A stretch of 5,445 bases of DNA from Chitinophagales bacterium (GTDB lineage: Bacteria; Bacteroidota; Bacteroidia; Chitinophagales; UBA2359): NCBI GenBank assembly GCA_020629595.1, contig JAHDDA010000189.1, positions 1 to 5,445 of the forward strand, written 5' to 3'. Position numbers and translations under genes: made by a program. This document shows, in pieces, positions 1 through 5,445 of this stretch; position 1 is the first letter of the stretch; every line of letters starts with the position of its first letter. The notes under the pieces were generated by a model. It was given only the letters and a program-made list of their open reading frames with translations, was not told the origin of the DNA and searched no databases.

Positions 1-384
1 TACGTAGAACAAGCCAATGCAAAATTTAAGCAAATGAATGAAGTAAATCCTTTTTCTTTACGACTGAATGGCTTTGAGTGGAAAAAAGAAAAGAGACCAA
101 ACTCCTTAGATTTTTTATTGAAAAGCAGAGAAAAAAACACAGCGTTCATTGAAGATTCTTTAACTAACAAACTAGATACTTTAATAACACAAAAAAAGCC
201 ACAAACCGAAAAAAGAGTGTTTGGTGAAGCCAACAAAGAAGCAGCTCAAAAAGTTAAAAATCCATCAAAATCGAAAATTGTAGATTTTGAAAAACAACAA
301 AAAAACGAAAAAACAGTTAAAACATCAGAAAACTCTGAGCCAACTAAACGCCAAGCAAGTGTTATTGTAATTGAAGCCGAATAA
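1..384 (+). CDS. 3' end of an unrecognised gene with a charged, low-complexity C-terminal tail
   Basis: The reading frame is open from the first base to a TAA at 382-384, so this is the last 127 codons of a longer gene. The ATG at 34 is an internal Met in the same frame and is not a convincing start. I do not recognise the product. The first ~50 residues include a short mixed segment (NPFSLRLNGFEWKKEKRP) that could be the end of a folded domain. The remaining ~75 are dominated by K, E, N, Q, S and T with few hydrophobics, which suggests a disordered tail, until a short hydrophobic-acidic end (VIVIEAE). No membrane segment, signal peptide or metal motif is visible in this part. It converges on the sigma-54 activator gene with only 8 bp between the stops. 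The codon use is AT-rich like the neighbours and the long open frame supports real coding, but the function cannot be inferred from this fragment. Confidence 0.7.
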   Translation, partial: YVEQANAKFKQMNEVNPFSLRLNGFEWKKEKRPNSLDFLLKSREKNTAFIEDSLTNKLDTLITQKKPQTEKRVFGEANKEAAQKVKNPSKSKIVDFEKQQKNEKTVKTSENSEPTKRQASVIVIEAE

Positions 385-399
385 ACTCAATTTTATTCG
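378..399. terminator. possible bidirectional terminator hairpin spanning both stop codons
   Basis: CGAATAAA (378-385) and TTTATTCG (392-399) are perfect 8-bp inverted arms separated by the 6-base loop CTCAAT. The hairpin holds the TAA of the upstream + strand gene in its left arm, and the stop of the - strand activator gene (393-395) lies in its right arm. Between two convergent genes a symmetric hairpin could act on both transcripts. The stem is mostly A/T and no clear T-run follows it, so termination strength is doubtful. The symmetry is seen directly; the terminator role is inference. Confidence 0.3.
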
Positions 400-1676
400 C
401 TAATGTTATACTCTTTAATTTTCCTGTAAAGCGTACGTTCACTAATACCTAATTCATTGGCGGCATCTTTTCTTTTTCCTTTAAACTTCACTAAGGCTTT
501 TTCAATATATTCCTTTTCCATATCCATTAGCGATAAAGATTCTTCAACTTCTTCTGCTTGTTGTTCCTCATTCATCATATTAACTTCTGGATTTAAAATA
601 ATGGGTTTATCACTATAATCAATATTTTGATTCTTATTCTCAGAATTGCCGTTTTGTGGCAATGAAAGTTGGTAATTTGTACCATTATCATCTAAATCTC
701 TAAAAACCGATAAATTTCTGTAATCTTCATTGCCTACCACTCCCGCATCTGCTAAACGCAGTACAAATTGTTTCAACTCAAACAAATCTTTTTTCATATC
801 GAATAAAAATTTGTACATAATATCTCGTTCGTTAACTGTTTCATTATTACCATTATTTCCTATCAGCATTGGTAAAGTATTGGTTCTGGCTTTACCATAT
901 TCTGGCATAAAACTTAGAAGTGTTTCGGCTGAAATTTCTCTTTCCATACTTAAAGCAGAAATTTGTTGAGCAAGATTTTTGATTTCTCTAATATTCCCAG
1001 GGAAATGATAAGCCTCTAAAATGCTTCTTGCTTCTGGTAATAGTTTAATTGTTTGCATTCTATTCTTTTCAGCAAAATCAACACTAAACTTTCTAAAAAG
1101 CATATAAACATCTTCAGAACGTTCTCTAAGTGCAGGTACTTCAATTGGAACAGTATTTAAACGATAATACAAATCTTCTCTAAATTTTCCATTTTGAACA
1201 GCTTGTAAAAGTTTTTTATTGGTAGCTGCTACTACCCTAACATTTACCTTTTGAATTTTTGAAGAGCCAACTTTTATAATTTCTCCATTTTCTAAAACTC
1301 TAAGTAAACGAGCTTGTGTTGCCAGTGGCATTTCTCCAATTTCATCTAAAAAAATAGTGCCTTCATCAACAAATTCAAAATATCCTTGCCTGTTGGCAGT
1401 TGCACCTGTAAACGCTCCTTTCTCGTGTCCAAACAATTCTGAGTCAATTGTACCTTCTGGAATTGCACCACAATTTACTGCAATAAATTCATTGTGCTTG
1501 CGTACACTTAAATCGTGAATAATTTTAGAAAACACCTCTTTACCTACACCACTTTCTCCAGTAATTAAAACCGACAAATCTGTATTGGCAACCCTAATAG
1601 CAATTTCTAAAGCTCTTAGATAAATTGGATTATTTCCTATAAGTCCGTATCGTTGTTTTACTTGTTGAGTTGTCAT
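393..1676 (-). CDS. sigma-54-dependent transcriptional activator (AAA+ / Fis HTH, no receiver domain)
   Basis: This 427-residue bacterial enhancer-binding protein would use ATP hydrolysis to open promoters bound by sigma-54 RNA polymerase. The AAA+ domain starts almost at the N terminus. Visible motifs are Walker A GESGVGKE (40-47), the sigma-54-contacting loop GAFTGA (87-92), Walker B GTIFLDEIGE (106-115), sensor I VVAATN (148-153), the arginine-finger region FREDLYYRLN (165-174) and sensor II FPGNIREIKNL (225-235). A Fis-type helix-turn-helix lies at about 385-425 (core GKRKDAANELGISERTLYRK). Between them is a ~125-residue Asn/Glu-rich linker, with a possibly helical stretch around 285-310. 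Only ~10 residues precede the AAA+ domain, so the usual receiver, GAF or PAS control domain is absent. The ATG at 1674-1676 fits, because the next residues (QRYGLIGNNP) begin the conserved domain. From memory, close Bacteroidota relatives with this layout often sit near lptE and secG, which are not seen here. It is divergent from the hydrolase gene, with a shared 105-bp promoter region. The target genes are unknown. Confidence 0.95.
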   Translation of the reverse strand: MTTQQVKQRYGLIGNNPIYLRALEIAIRVANTDLSVLITGESGVGKEVFSKIIHDLSVRKHNEFIAVNCGAIPEGTIDSELFGHEKGAFTGATANRQGYFEFVDEGTIFLDEIGEMPLATQARLLRVLENGEIIKVGSSKIQKVNVRVVAATNKKLLQAVQNGKFREDLYYRLNTVPIEVPALRERSEDVYMLFRKFSVDFAEKNRMQTIKLLPEARSILEAYHFPGNIREIKNLAQQISALSMEREISAETLLSFMPEYGKARTNTLPMLIGNNGNNETVNERDIMYKFLFDMKKDLFELKQFVLRLADAGVVGNEDYRNLSVFRDLDDNGTNYQLSLPQNGNSENKNQNIDYSDKPIILNPEVNMMNEEQQAEEVEESLSLMDMEKEYIEKALVKFKGKRKDAANELGISERTLYRKIKEYNISE

Positions 1677-1698
1677 TTATTAACTAAGATTAATTTGT

Positions 1699-1715
1699 TT
1701 GCAAGTGTTTTGCTA
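1699..1715. promoter_or_regulatory. candidate sigma-54 (-24/-12) promoter element, readable in both directions
   Basis: On the + strand TTGCAAGTGTTTTGCT (1699-1714) fits the sigma-54 consensus TGGCACG-N4-TTGCW at 10 of 12 defined positions, with the exact 10-base spacing between the -24 G and the -12 GC. The mismatches are the first G of the GG pair and the C after A. It would start transcription near 1725, giving the hydrolase gene a leader of about 57 nt. Its complement, TAGCAAAACACTTGCA (1715-1700), matches 9 of 12 and points at the activator gene, with a predicted start near 1690, 14 nt before its ATG. The bidirectional fit arises because GCAA (1701-1704) and TTGC (1710-1713) are inverted arms, so a repressor or activator operator of form GCAA-N5-TTGC is the main alternative. 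The adjacent gene encodes a GAFTGA-containing activator, which makes sigma-54 use plausible. Confidence 0.45.
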
Positions 1716-1717
1716 AA

Positions 1718-1761
1718 TGTACTAATTATTTATCTAATTTAGATTTTTAAATTGTACTAAT
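1718..1761. repeat. 9-bp direct repeat flanking a 13-bp palindrome in the divergent promoter region
   Basis: TGTACTAAT occurs at 1718-1726 and again at 1753-1761, 35 bp apart start to start. Between the copies is the perfect palindrome ATCTAA-T-TTAGAT (1732-1744). If the proposed sigma-54 start near 1725 is right, most of this cluster lies in the hydrolase leader, downstream of the promoter, where it could bind a repressor or fold weakly in RNA. For the divergent activator gene it would lie upstream, where an enhancer site is expected. The DNA is AT-rich, so short repeats arise by chance; the arrangement is seen directly but its function is inferred. Confidence 0.3.
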
Positions 1762-1781
1762 AAATTAAGCAACAAAGTTAT

Positions 1782-2618
1782 ATGAAACTATCAGTAATTG
1801 AAACAGGAAAATTCAAATTAGATGGCGGTGCTATGTTTGGTCTTGTACCAAAGGTATTATGGAATAAAGTTTATGAAGCCGATGAAAACAATTTGTGTAC
1901 TTGGGCTATGCGTTGTTTATTGGTTGAAGATGGCGATAAACTAATTTTAATTGATACTGGAATGGGCAATAAACAAGCCGATAAATTTTATAAACACTTT
2001 TACCCACATGGCGAAGATACATTATTAGGTTCAATTAAAAATGCTGGATATTCACCAGATGAAATTACCGATGTTGTTTTAACACACTTACATTTTGATC
2101 ACTGTGGCGGAGCAGTTACCATTAAAAGTAACAAACTCGTTCCACAATTTAAAAATGCCGTTTATTATAGCCATAAAGAACATTGGCAATCTGCTTGCGA
2201 GCCTAATCACAGAGAAAAAGCCTCTTTTCTGAAAGAAAACTTTTTACCATTAGAAGCAACTGGACAATTACAATTTTTAGAAAAAGGAGACAAACTCACA
2301 GACAACATTTGGGTAAACACAGCAGATGGACATACTGAAAAAATGCTCATTCCATACATAAATTACAAAGGTAAAACCATTGTTTACGCCGCCGATTTAT
2401 TGCCTTCACCTGTTCATATGCCAATGCCCTGGGTTATGGCTTATGATATAAATCCCTTACAAACTTTAAAAGAAAAAGAACCATTTTTACTTGAAGTGGC
2501 ATCTAAAAATCAAATTATATTTTTTGAACATGACTCAAAAGTAGAATGTTGTACGGCAAAAATTACAGAAAAAGGTGTTCGAGTTAATGAATGTTTTGAT
2601 TTGAAAGAGATTTTATAA
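1782..2618 (+). CDS. MBL-fold metallo-hydrolase (lactonase-type di-metal site)
   Basis: This is a 278-residue cytoplasmic metallo-beta-lactamase superfamily hydrolase. All expected metal ligands are present: THLHFDH at 101-107 supplies H102, H104, D106 and H107; DGHTEK supplies H184; YAADLL supplies bridging D205; and FFEHD supplies H250. This HxHxDH plus H, D, H set is that of the di-zinc N-acyl-homoserine lactonase / methyl parathion hydrolase-like subgroup (COG0491 type). The N terminus (KFKLDGGAMFG) and the LILIDTG strand at 54-60 are also typical, and the length is normal for complete members. There is no signal peptide or membrane segment. The first ATG is used because the family's conserved N-terminal strand begins right there; no strong ribosome site is visible, only AACAAAG upstream. 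The substrate is not determined by the sequence: lactone, ester and phosphoester hydrolases share this architecture. The gene is divergent from the sigma-54 activator and follows a candidate -24/-12 element. A long palindrome starts within 4 bp of its stop. Confidence 0.92.
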   Translation: MKLSVIETGKFKLDGGAMFGLVPKVLWNKVYEADENNLCTWAMRCLLVEDGDKLILIDTGMGNKQADKFYKHFYPHGEDTLLGSIKNAGYSPDEITDVVLTHLHFDHCGGAVTIKSNKLVPQFKNAVYYSHKEHWQSACEPNHREKASFLKENFLPLEATGQLQFLEKGDKLTDNIWVNTADGHTEKMLIPYINYKGKTIVYAADLLPSPVHMPMPWVMAYDINPLQTLKEKEPFLLEVASKNQIIFFEHDSKVECCTAKITEKGVRVNECFDLKEIL

Positions 2619-2621
2619 AAT

Positions 2622-2722
2622 GTTAGGTAGTGTTACAAAAAGTGTTGATGGGTTCTTCGGTGAAACACGTTCCACCAGATATGTTAAGTATTTTATCAAC
2701 ACATAAAAAAGCACTACCAAAC
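2622..2722. repeat. ~101-bp imperfect palindromic element with nested stems
   Basis: The outer arms are GTT-A-GGTAGTG (2622-2632) and CACTACC-A-AAC (2712-2722): ten pairs with one A/A mismatch. Inside these are two equal 9-base unpaired segments (2633-2641 and 2703-2711), followed by the perfect 8-bp arms GTGTTGAT (2642-2649) and ATCAACAC (2695-2702). The apex holds a further near-palindrome, GGTGAAAC/GTTCCACC (2659-2676), and overlapping it a cTTCGg loop motif (2655-2660). The register is symmetric, which makes chance unlikely. It lies 3 bp after the hydrolase stop, so it would be in that transcript's 3' region. Possible identities are a MITE-like or REP-like mobile repeat, a structured 3' RNA, or a non-canonical terminator. 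There is no T-tract after the stem and no clear target-site duplication at the edges. Confidence 0.6.
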
Positions 2723-2723
2723 G

Positions 2724-2880
2724 TTAAACAAAATAACATTTATACATACAAAAATTTAAACAAAAAATATCAAAATAACTACAAACTAAATTTTTAATTA
2801 ATTTCAAAAAACATTGATAGATATTTAACGTAAAAAATCTTAATAAACGAGTTAAGCACTACACTTCAAATAACTATTTA
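2724..2880. other. AT-rich intergenic segment upstream of the kinase gene
   Basis: This 157-bp stretch is very rich in A and T, with repeated short A-tracts, and has no open frame worth calling. I found no match to the Bacteroidota TTTG / TAnnTTTG promoter form and no sigma-54-like GG-N10-GC pair on the + strand. The kinase promoter presumably lies here, since the next gene is 262 bp away from the hydrolase stop, but I cannot point to it. Confidence 0.4.
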
Positions 2881-4227
2881 ATGCAACTATTCTTTCAAAA
2901 ACTACAAAATTGGGTACTCACTAGCTATGTTGACTCAAATTGGGAAAAATATTTAAAAGCAACTCTAGCATTAAGAGCAAGTATCTTTATTTTAATAATT
3001 CAAAGTTTTTTATTTCTTGTACATTTATACTTCAATGAAAACCTAAGTCATTTAATAATAGACGCATTTACTTTTTGTTTATTTGCCAGCACCATTCCAT
3101 TATTAAAAGCCCAAAAACTTACTGCTTTTAGCATAGCGTACTCAGTAGGTGTAATATTAATGATTTTAGTTTTAGTTTTATATGCCGATATTTTTGAAAA
3201 TACTAAAGCCGATACACATCCATTTCATATTTTTCAAACAACTGCTTTACTTTTAATGGCAATAGGTTATTTTGGATTTCTATTTGAAAAGGCAAACAAA
3301 ATTTTTTACTTCGCTATTCCAGGAGTAATTCTGCTAATTACACATTCAGTAATTTTAAATAATATTTTTAATAATGAAAGTTTTATCTTTTTATTAATAG
3401 TAAGTATTGCTGAATTTATAATTGGGATAATTGGTATTTATTTAGCTATTAACTTCTATGAAAATTTAACAAATAGACTTCAGAACAATAACGAACTAAT
3501 TAAATCACAAAAGAATGAGCTTTTAAATAATGAAAATAAGTTACTTTTAGCCAACAAGGATCTTCAAGAATTTGCCTATGCCATTTCTCATGATTTAAGA
3601 CAACCAATGCGTTCGATGGCTGCTTTTTCTGGATTACTTCAAAGAGATTTAAAAAGAGGGAATTACTCTACAGAAAAACTATTGGAATATACCGATGAAA
3701 TTATTGCTGGTAATAAAAGAATGAATAAAATGATCTCGACTGTTCTTGATTTTGCTAACCTAGATGTTTCAGAGGAAAATATTGAAAATATTGATTTAAA
3801 CTTAACCATTGATGCTGTTTTGAAAAATTTAAAACAACAAATAACTGAAAGTAACGCAATTGTAAAAGCTGAAAAACTTCCACAGATAAAAGGTTCTAAT
3901 GATTTAATGATTAGACTTTTTCAAAATATTATTTCAAACGCTATTAAATACAAATGTGAAACTCGTGATCCCGAAATTAAAATTTCATATACAAAAAGTT
4001 TTAACTCATTACAAATTCATATTAAAGATAATGGTTCAGGTATAGAAGAAAAGCACTTAAAAAAGATTTTTCACATTTTTTCTAGAGGAGATAAACCCAA
4101 AGTTGAAGGCTCAGGTATTGGCTTATCTGTTTGCAAAAGAATTGCAGAACTACACAAAGGGGCAATAAAAGTAAATTCTGAAGTGGGTAAAGGAAGCACT
4201 TTTACACTTGAATTACCAATTGAATAA
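2881..4227 (+). CDS. orphan membrane sensor histidine kinase (six TM, HisKA-HATPase)
   Basis: This is a 448-residue sensor kinase expected in the inner membrane. Six hydrophobic segments lie at about 32-50, 57-75, 82-104, 118-137, 141-160 and 167-192, with only short loops and no sizeable periplasmic domain, so the stimulus is probably sensed in or at the membrane. A probable coiled coil (about 195-230) joins this to the HisKA domain, whose phosphoacceptor is H237 in AISHDLRQP. The HATPase domain shows the N box NIISNAIKY (349-357, key N353), G1 DNGSGI (383-388), the F box around FHIFSRG (397-403), G2 GSGIGLSVCKRI (410-421) and G3 GKGSTF (436-441). All catalytic motifs look intact. The HisKA sequence resembles the phytochrome-type kinase group (LQEFAYAISHDLRQP), but no chromophore domain is present. 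There is no receiver domain in the protein and no response regulator gene in the window, so its partner is unknown. The upstream DNA has no clear ribosome site, as is usual for this phylum. Confidence 0.93.
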   Translation: MQLFFQKLQNWVLTSYVDSNWEKYLKATLALRASIFILIIQSFLFLVHLYFNENLSHLIIDAFTFCLFASTIPLLKAQKLTAFSIAYSVGVILMILVLVLYADIFENTKADTHPFHIFQTTALLLMAIGYFGFLFEKANKIFYFAIPGVILLITHSVILNNIFNNESFIFLLIVSIAEFIIGIIGIYLAINFYENLTNRLQNNNELIKSQKNELLNNENKLLLANKDLQEFAYAISHDLRQPMRSMAAFSGLLQRDLKRGNYSTEKLLEYTDEIIAGNKRMNKMISTVLDFANLDVSEENIENIDLNLTIDAVLKNLKQQITESNAIVKAEKLPQIKGSNDLMIRLFQNIISNAIKYKCETRDPEIKISYTKSFNSLQIHIKDNGSGIEEKHLKKIFHIFSRGDKPKVEGSGIGLSVCKRIAELHKGAIKVNSEVGKGSTFTLELPIE

Positions 4228-4249
4228 ATCACATATCATTATTTCAATT
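4218..4249. terminator. possible bidirectional terminator hairpin at the kinase/glucanase convergence
   Basis: AATTGAATAA (4218-4227) and TTATTTCAATT (4239-4249) pair over ten positions with one bulged base, leaving an 11-base loop (4228-4238) that is the whole intergenic gap. The left arm ends with the kinase stop codon and the right arm begins with the glucanase stop codon. The stem is AT-rich and weak. Part of the symmetry may simply come from both genes ending in similar codons (IEstop and LKstop). The role as terminator is inference. Confidence 0.27.
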
Positions 4250-5445
4250 TGTACATTTTATCAACGCTTCCATCATCAAACAAAAAAAATAGCACTTGAT
4301 TAGATTTTGGCAAAGTTTGTTCAATTCCGTTTATATCAAAAACTTTAACTAATTGCTTAATTTTTCCTTCTGTAAAAGTATTTGAAGTAAGATTGCAAGC
4401 CGTACATTCTTGCCAACAATGAGTTTCTAAAACTATTGAATTTTCATTTTCAGAAACAATCAATCCGTAGTTTTCCCATTCATCACAAGGAGCAAAATCA
4501 CATTCACTACCTAAAGGAGCATTGCCAATTTCTTCCCATAAATTTATGCAATATAAATATTCGTGTTTTCCGTAAGGCAAATCAATAGTTTTAGACCAAA
4601 TACCATTATTTTCTTGCATTGGTTCACACGTTCCACACCAATTATTAAAATTACCATTTAAGTAAATTACATCATTCGAGTTCAAATCAACAACATTCAA
4701 ATCTACTGAAAAAGTAACAGGCACAACAGCATTATTATTTGTTGGTTCATCAATAATTAATTTTAAAAATCCATTTTCTACTTCCACATTTTGCTTTCTA
4801 AACTCACAATAATTATTGCTAAAGGTTTTGAAATCCATAATTTCCCAACGTTCTTCGTCTAAAATATCAAAATTATCTTGCCACTCAAAAGTAAAGTTGT
4901 TATTTGTGCCAATATTCCCTTGGTTTGGTGTGTAACTGCTGTAACTTACATAATCATATAACGATGCTTGTGGTAAATTTGAAACATCCCACTCACCTAC
5001 CCAATCTTCAAAAGTTGCTGCCCATAAATTCATAATTATTCGCATTGGATATTGCAAATTAGTTGTTGAATTATCACTTTGTGAATAAATCAATTCATCA
5101 TTTACAAACCATCTAATAATTTCGGGTTCCCATTCAATTACATAAGTATTAAACGTTTGGTGCGGATTAAAACCTAAATCAAAATTTTCGCCAATACTCC
5201 AAGTATTTGTTGTTCCTGGATGATGAGTGGTAAAGAAAATATCATTATCATCGCCTGTCATTTCTACATCAATTTCATTATTTACAGCAGGCCAATTACA
5301 GTTTACATCAACGTTGTACAAGAAAAACGAAGAAACAATGCCTCCACCTTCAGCCGATTGCATATTTACTTCAAACCTTCCGTACAAATAATTTTCTTTG
5401 GTCATTATTTCAGCTCCGTTACAATCTTGGGCTTCAATTTTTAAA
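4239..5445 (-). CDS. secreted GH16 beta-glucanase, circularly permuted (Fibrobacter type), with Ig-like carbohydrate-binding-type domain and T9SS-like C-terminal domain; 5' end missing
   Basis: The frame runs open through the window edge, so 401 residues are visible and the start is beyond 5445; the Met at 5403-5405 is internal. Numbering from that Met, a lichenase-like GH16 segment covers about 1-160. It includes YGRFEV, GIVSSFFLY, the catalytic ExDxE motif EIDVE (44-48; probable nucleophile E44 and acid/base E48), FNTYVIEWEP and MNLWAATFEDWVGEWD. The part that starts a normal GH16 domain (FTFEWQDNFDILDEERW to NGFLKLIIDEP, about 171-221) comes after the catalytic part. This is the segment order of the naturally permuted 1,3-1,4-beta-glucanase of Fibrobacter succinogenes, recalled from memory. 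About 227-340 is a Cys-rich Ig-like domain (VTFSVDLN..., YLNGNFNNW, YGKHEYLY) resembling CBM48/CBM20-like starch- or glycan-binding modules. About 345-388 (KQLVKVFDINGIEQ to FDDGSVDKMYKLK) resembles a T9SS type A sorting domain, implying export to the cell surface or medium. Likely substrate: mixed-linkage beta-glucan or a related beta-1,3 glucan. Confidence 0.9.
   Translation of the reverse strand, partial: LKIEAQDCNGAEIMTKENYLYGRFEVNMQSAEGGGIVSSFFLYNVDVNCNWPAVNNEIDVEMTGDDNDIFFTTHHPGTTNTWSIGENFDLGFNPHQTFNTYVIEWEPEIIRWFVNDELIYSQSDNSTTNLQYPMRIIMNLWAATFEDWVGEWDVSNLPQASLYDYVSYSSYTPNQGNIGTNNNFTFEWQDNFDILDEERWEIMDFKTFSNNYCEFRKQNVEVENGFLKLIIDEPTNNNAVVPVTFSVDLNVVDLNSNDVIYLNGNFNNWCGTCEPMQENNGIWSKTIDLPYGKHEYLYCINLWEEIGNAPLGSECDFAPCDEWENYGLIVSENENSIVLETHCWQECTACNLTSNTFTEGKIKQLVKVFDINGIEQTLPKSNQVLFFLFDDGSVDKMYKLK

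Noticed and set aside
34..384. Independent 116-residue gene starting at ATG 34
   Set aside because: The same frame is open upstream to the first base and there is no ribosome site or promoter before 34, so a partial longer gene is the better reading.
730..969. 79-codon open frame on the + strand inside the sigma-54 activator gene
   Set aside because: It lies wholly antisense to a strongly conserved protein and its translation has no recognisable features; it is a shadow frame.
1773..1780. TAACTTTG on the - strand, a match to the Bacteroidota -7 element TAnnTTTG, with a TTTC 19 bases upstream of it
   Set aside because: The -33 partner is imperfect, it overlaps the hydrolase start region, and such short matches are common in AT-rich DNA. 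It remains a weak alternative promoter for the activator gene.
2622..2729. Integron attC site suggested by GTTAGGT and GTTAAAC
   Set aside because: In attC the ends are inverted (RYYYAAC left, GTTRRRY right). Here both copies are in the same direction, and the outer stem has GTT on its left end. No integrase is present.
2721..2831. 8-bp inverted repeat ACGTTAAA (2721-2728) and TTTAACGT (2824-2831)
   Set aside because: The arms are 95 bp apart, made mostly of A/T, and have no supporting inner pairing; this is easily a chance match in this spacer.
5220..5444. 74-codon open frame on the + strand near the right edge
   Set aside because: It is antisense to the GH16 catalytic region, including the EIDVE motif, and is explained as a shadow.

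Overview
This window looks like chromosome from a low-GC member of the Bacteroidota, most likely a Flavobacteriales/Cytophagales-type organism. The DNA is strongly AT-rich and the genes lack clear Shine-Dalgarno sequences. The sigma-54 activator is of a type familiar from this phylum. The last gene ends in a domain resembling a type IX secretion (T9SS) sorting signal, a system restricted to Bacteroidota.

Layout. Positions 1-384 (+) hold the 3' end of an unrecognised gene whose product ends in a charged, probably disordered tail. It converges on 393-1676 (-), a sigma-54-dependent transcriptional activator (AAA+ plus Fis-type helix-turn-helix) with no N-terminal receiver or sensor domain. A 105-bp divergent intergenic region follows. 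It carries a -24/-12-like (sigma-54) element that reads in both directions, plus a small cluster of direct and inverted repeats. Next is 1782-2618 (+), a complete metallo-beta-lactamase-fold hydrolase with all seven metal ligands of the lactonase-type subgroup. Immediately after its stop is a ~101-bp imperfect palindrome (2622-2722) inside a 262-bp intergenic region; the remainder (2724-2880) is AT-rich with nothing I recognise. Then comes 2881-4227 (+), an orphan six-TM sensor histidine kinase. Converging on it is 4239-5445 (-, 5' end beyond the window), a secreted GH16 beta-glucanase.

How the parts fit. The activator and the divergent hydrolase share a plausible sigma-54 promoter, so autoregulation plus control of the hydrolase is a testable model. 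The kinase has no response regulator in the window. The glucanase gene is the most unusual: its GH16 segments appear in swapped order, as in the naturally circularly permuted 1,3-1,4-beta-glucanase of Fibrobacter succinogenes. The swapped catalytic module is followed by an Ig-like carbohydrate-binding-type domain and a T9SS-like tail. Both convergent gene pairs are separated by only 8-11 bp, and each has an inverted repeat that contains both stop codons.

I found no tRNA, rRNA, CRISPR array, transposase or integrase.
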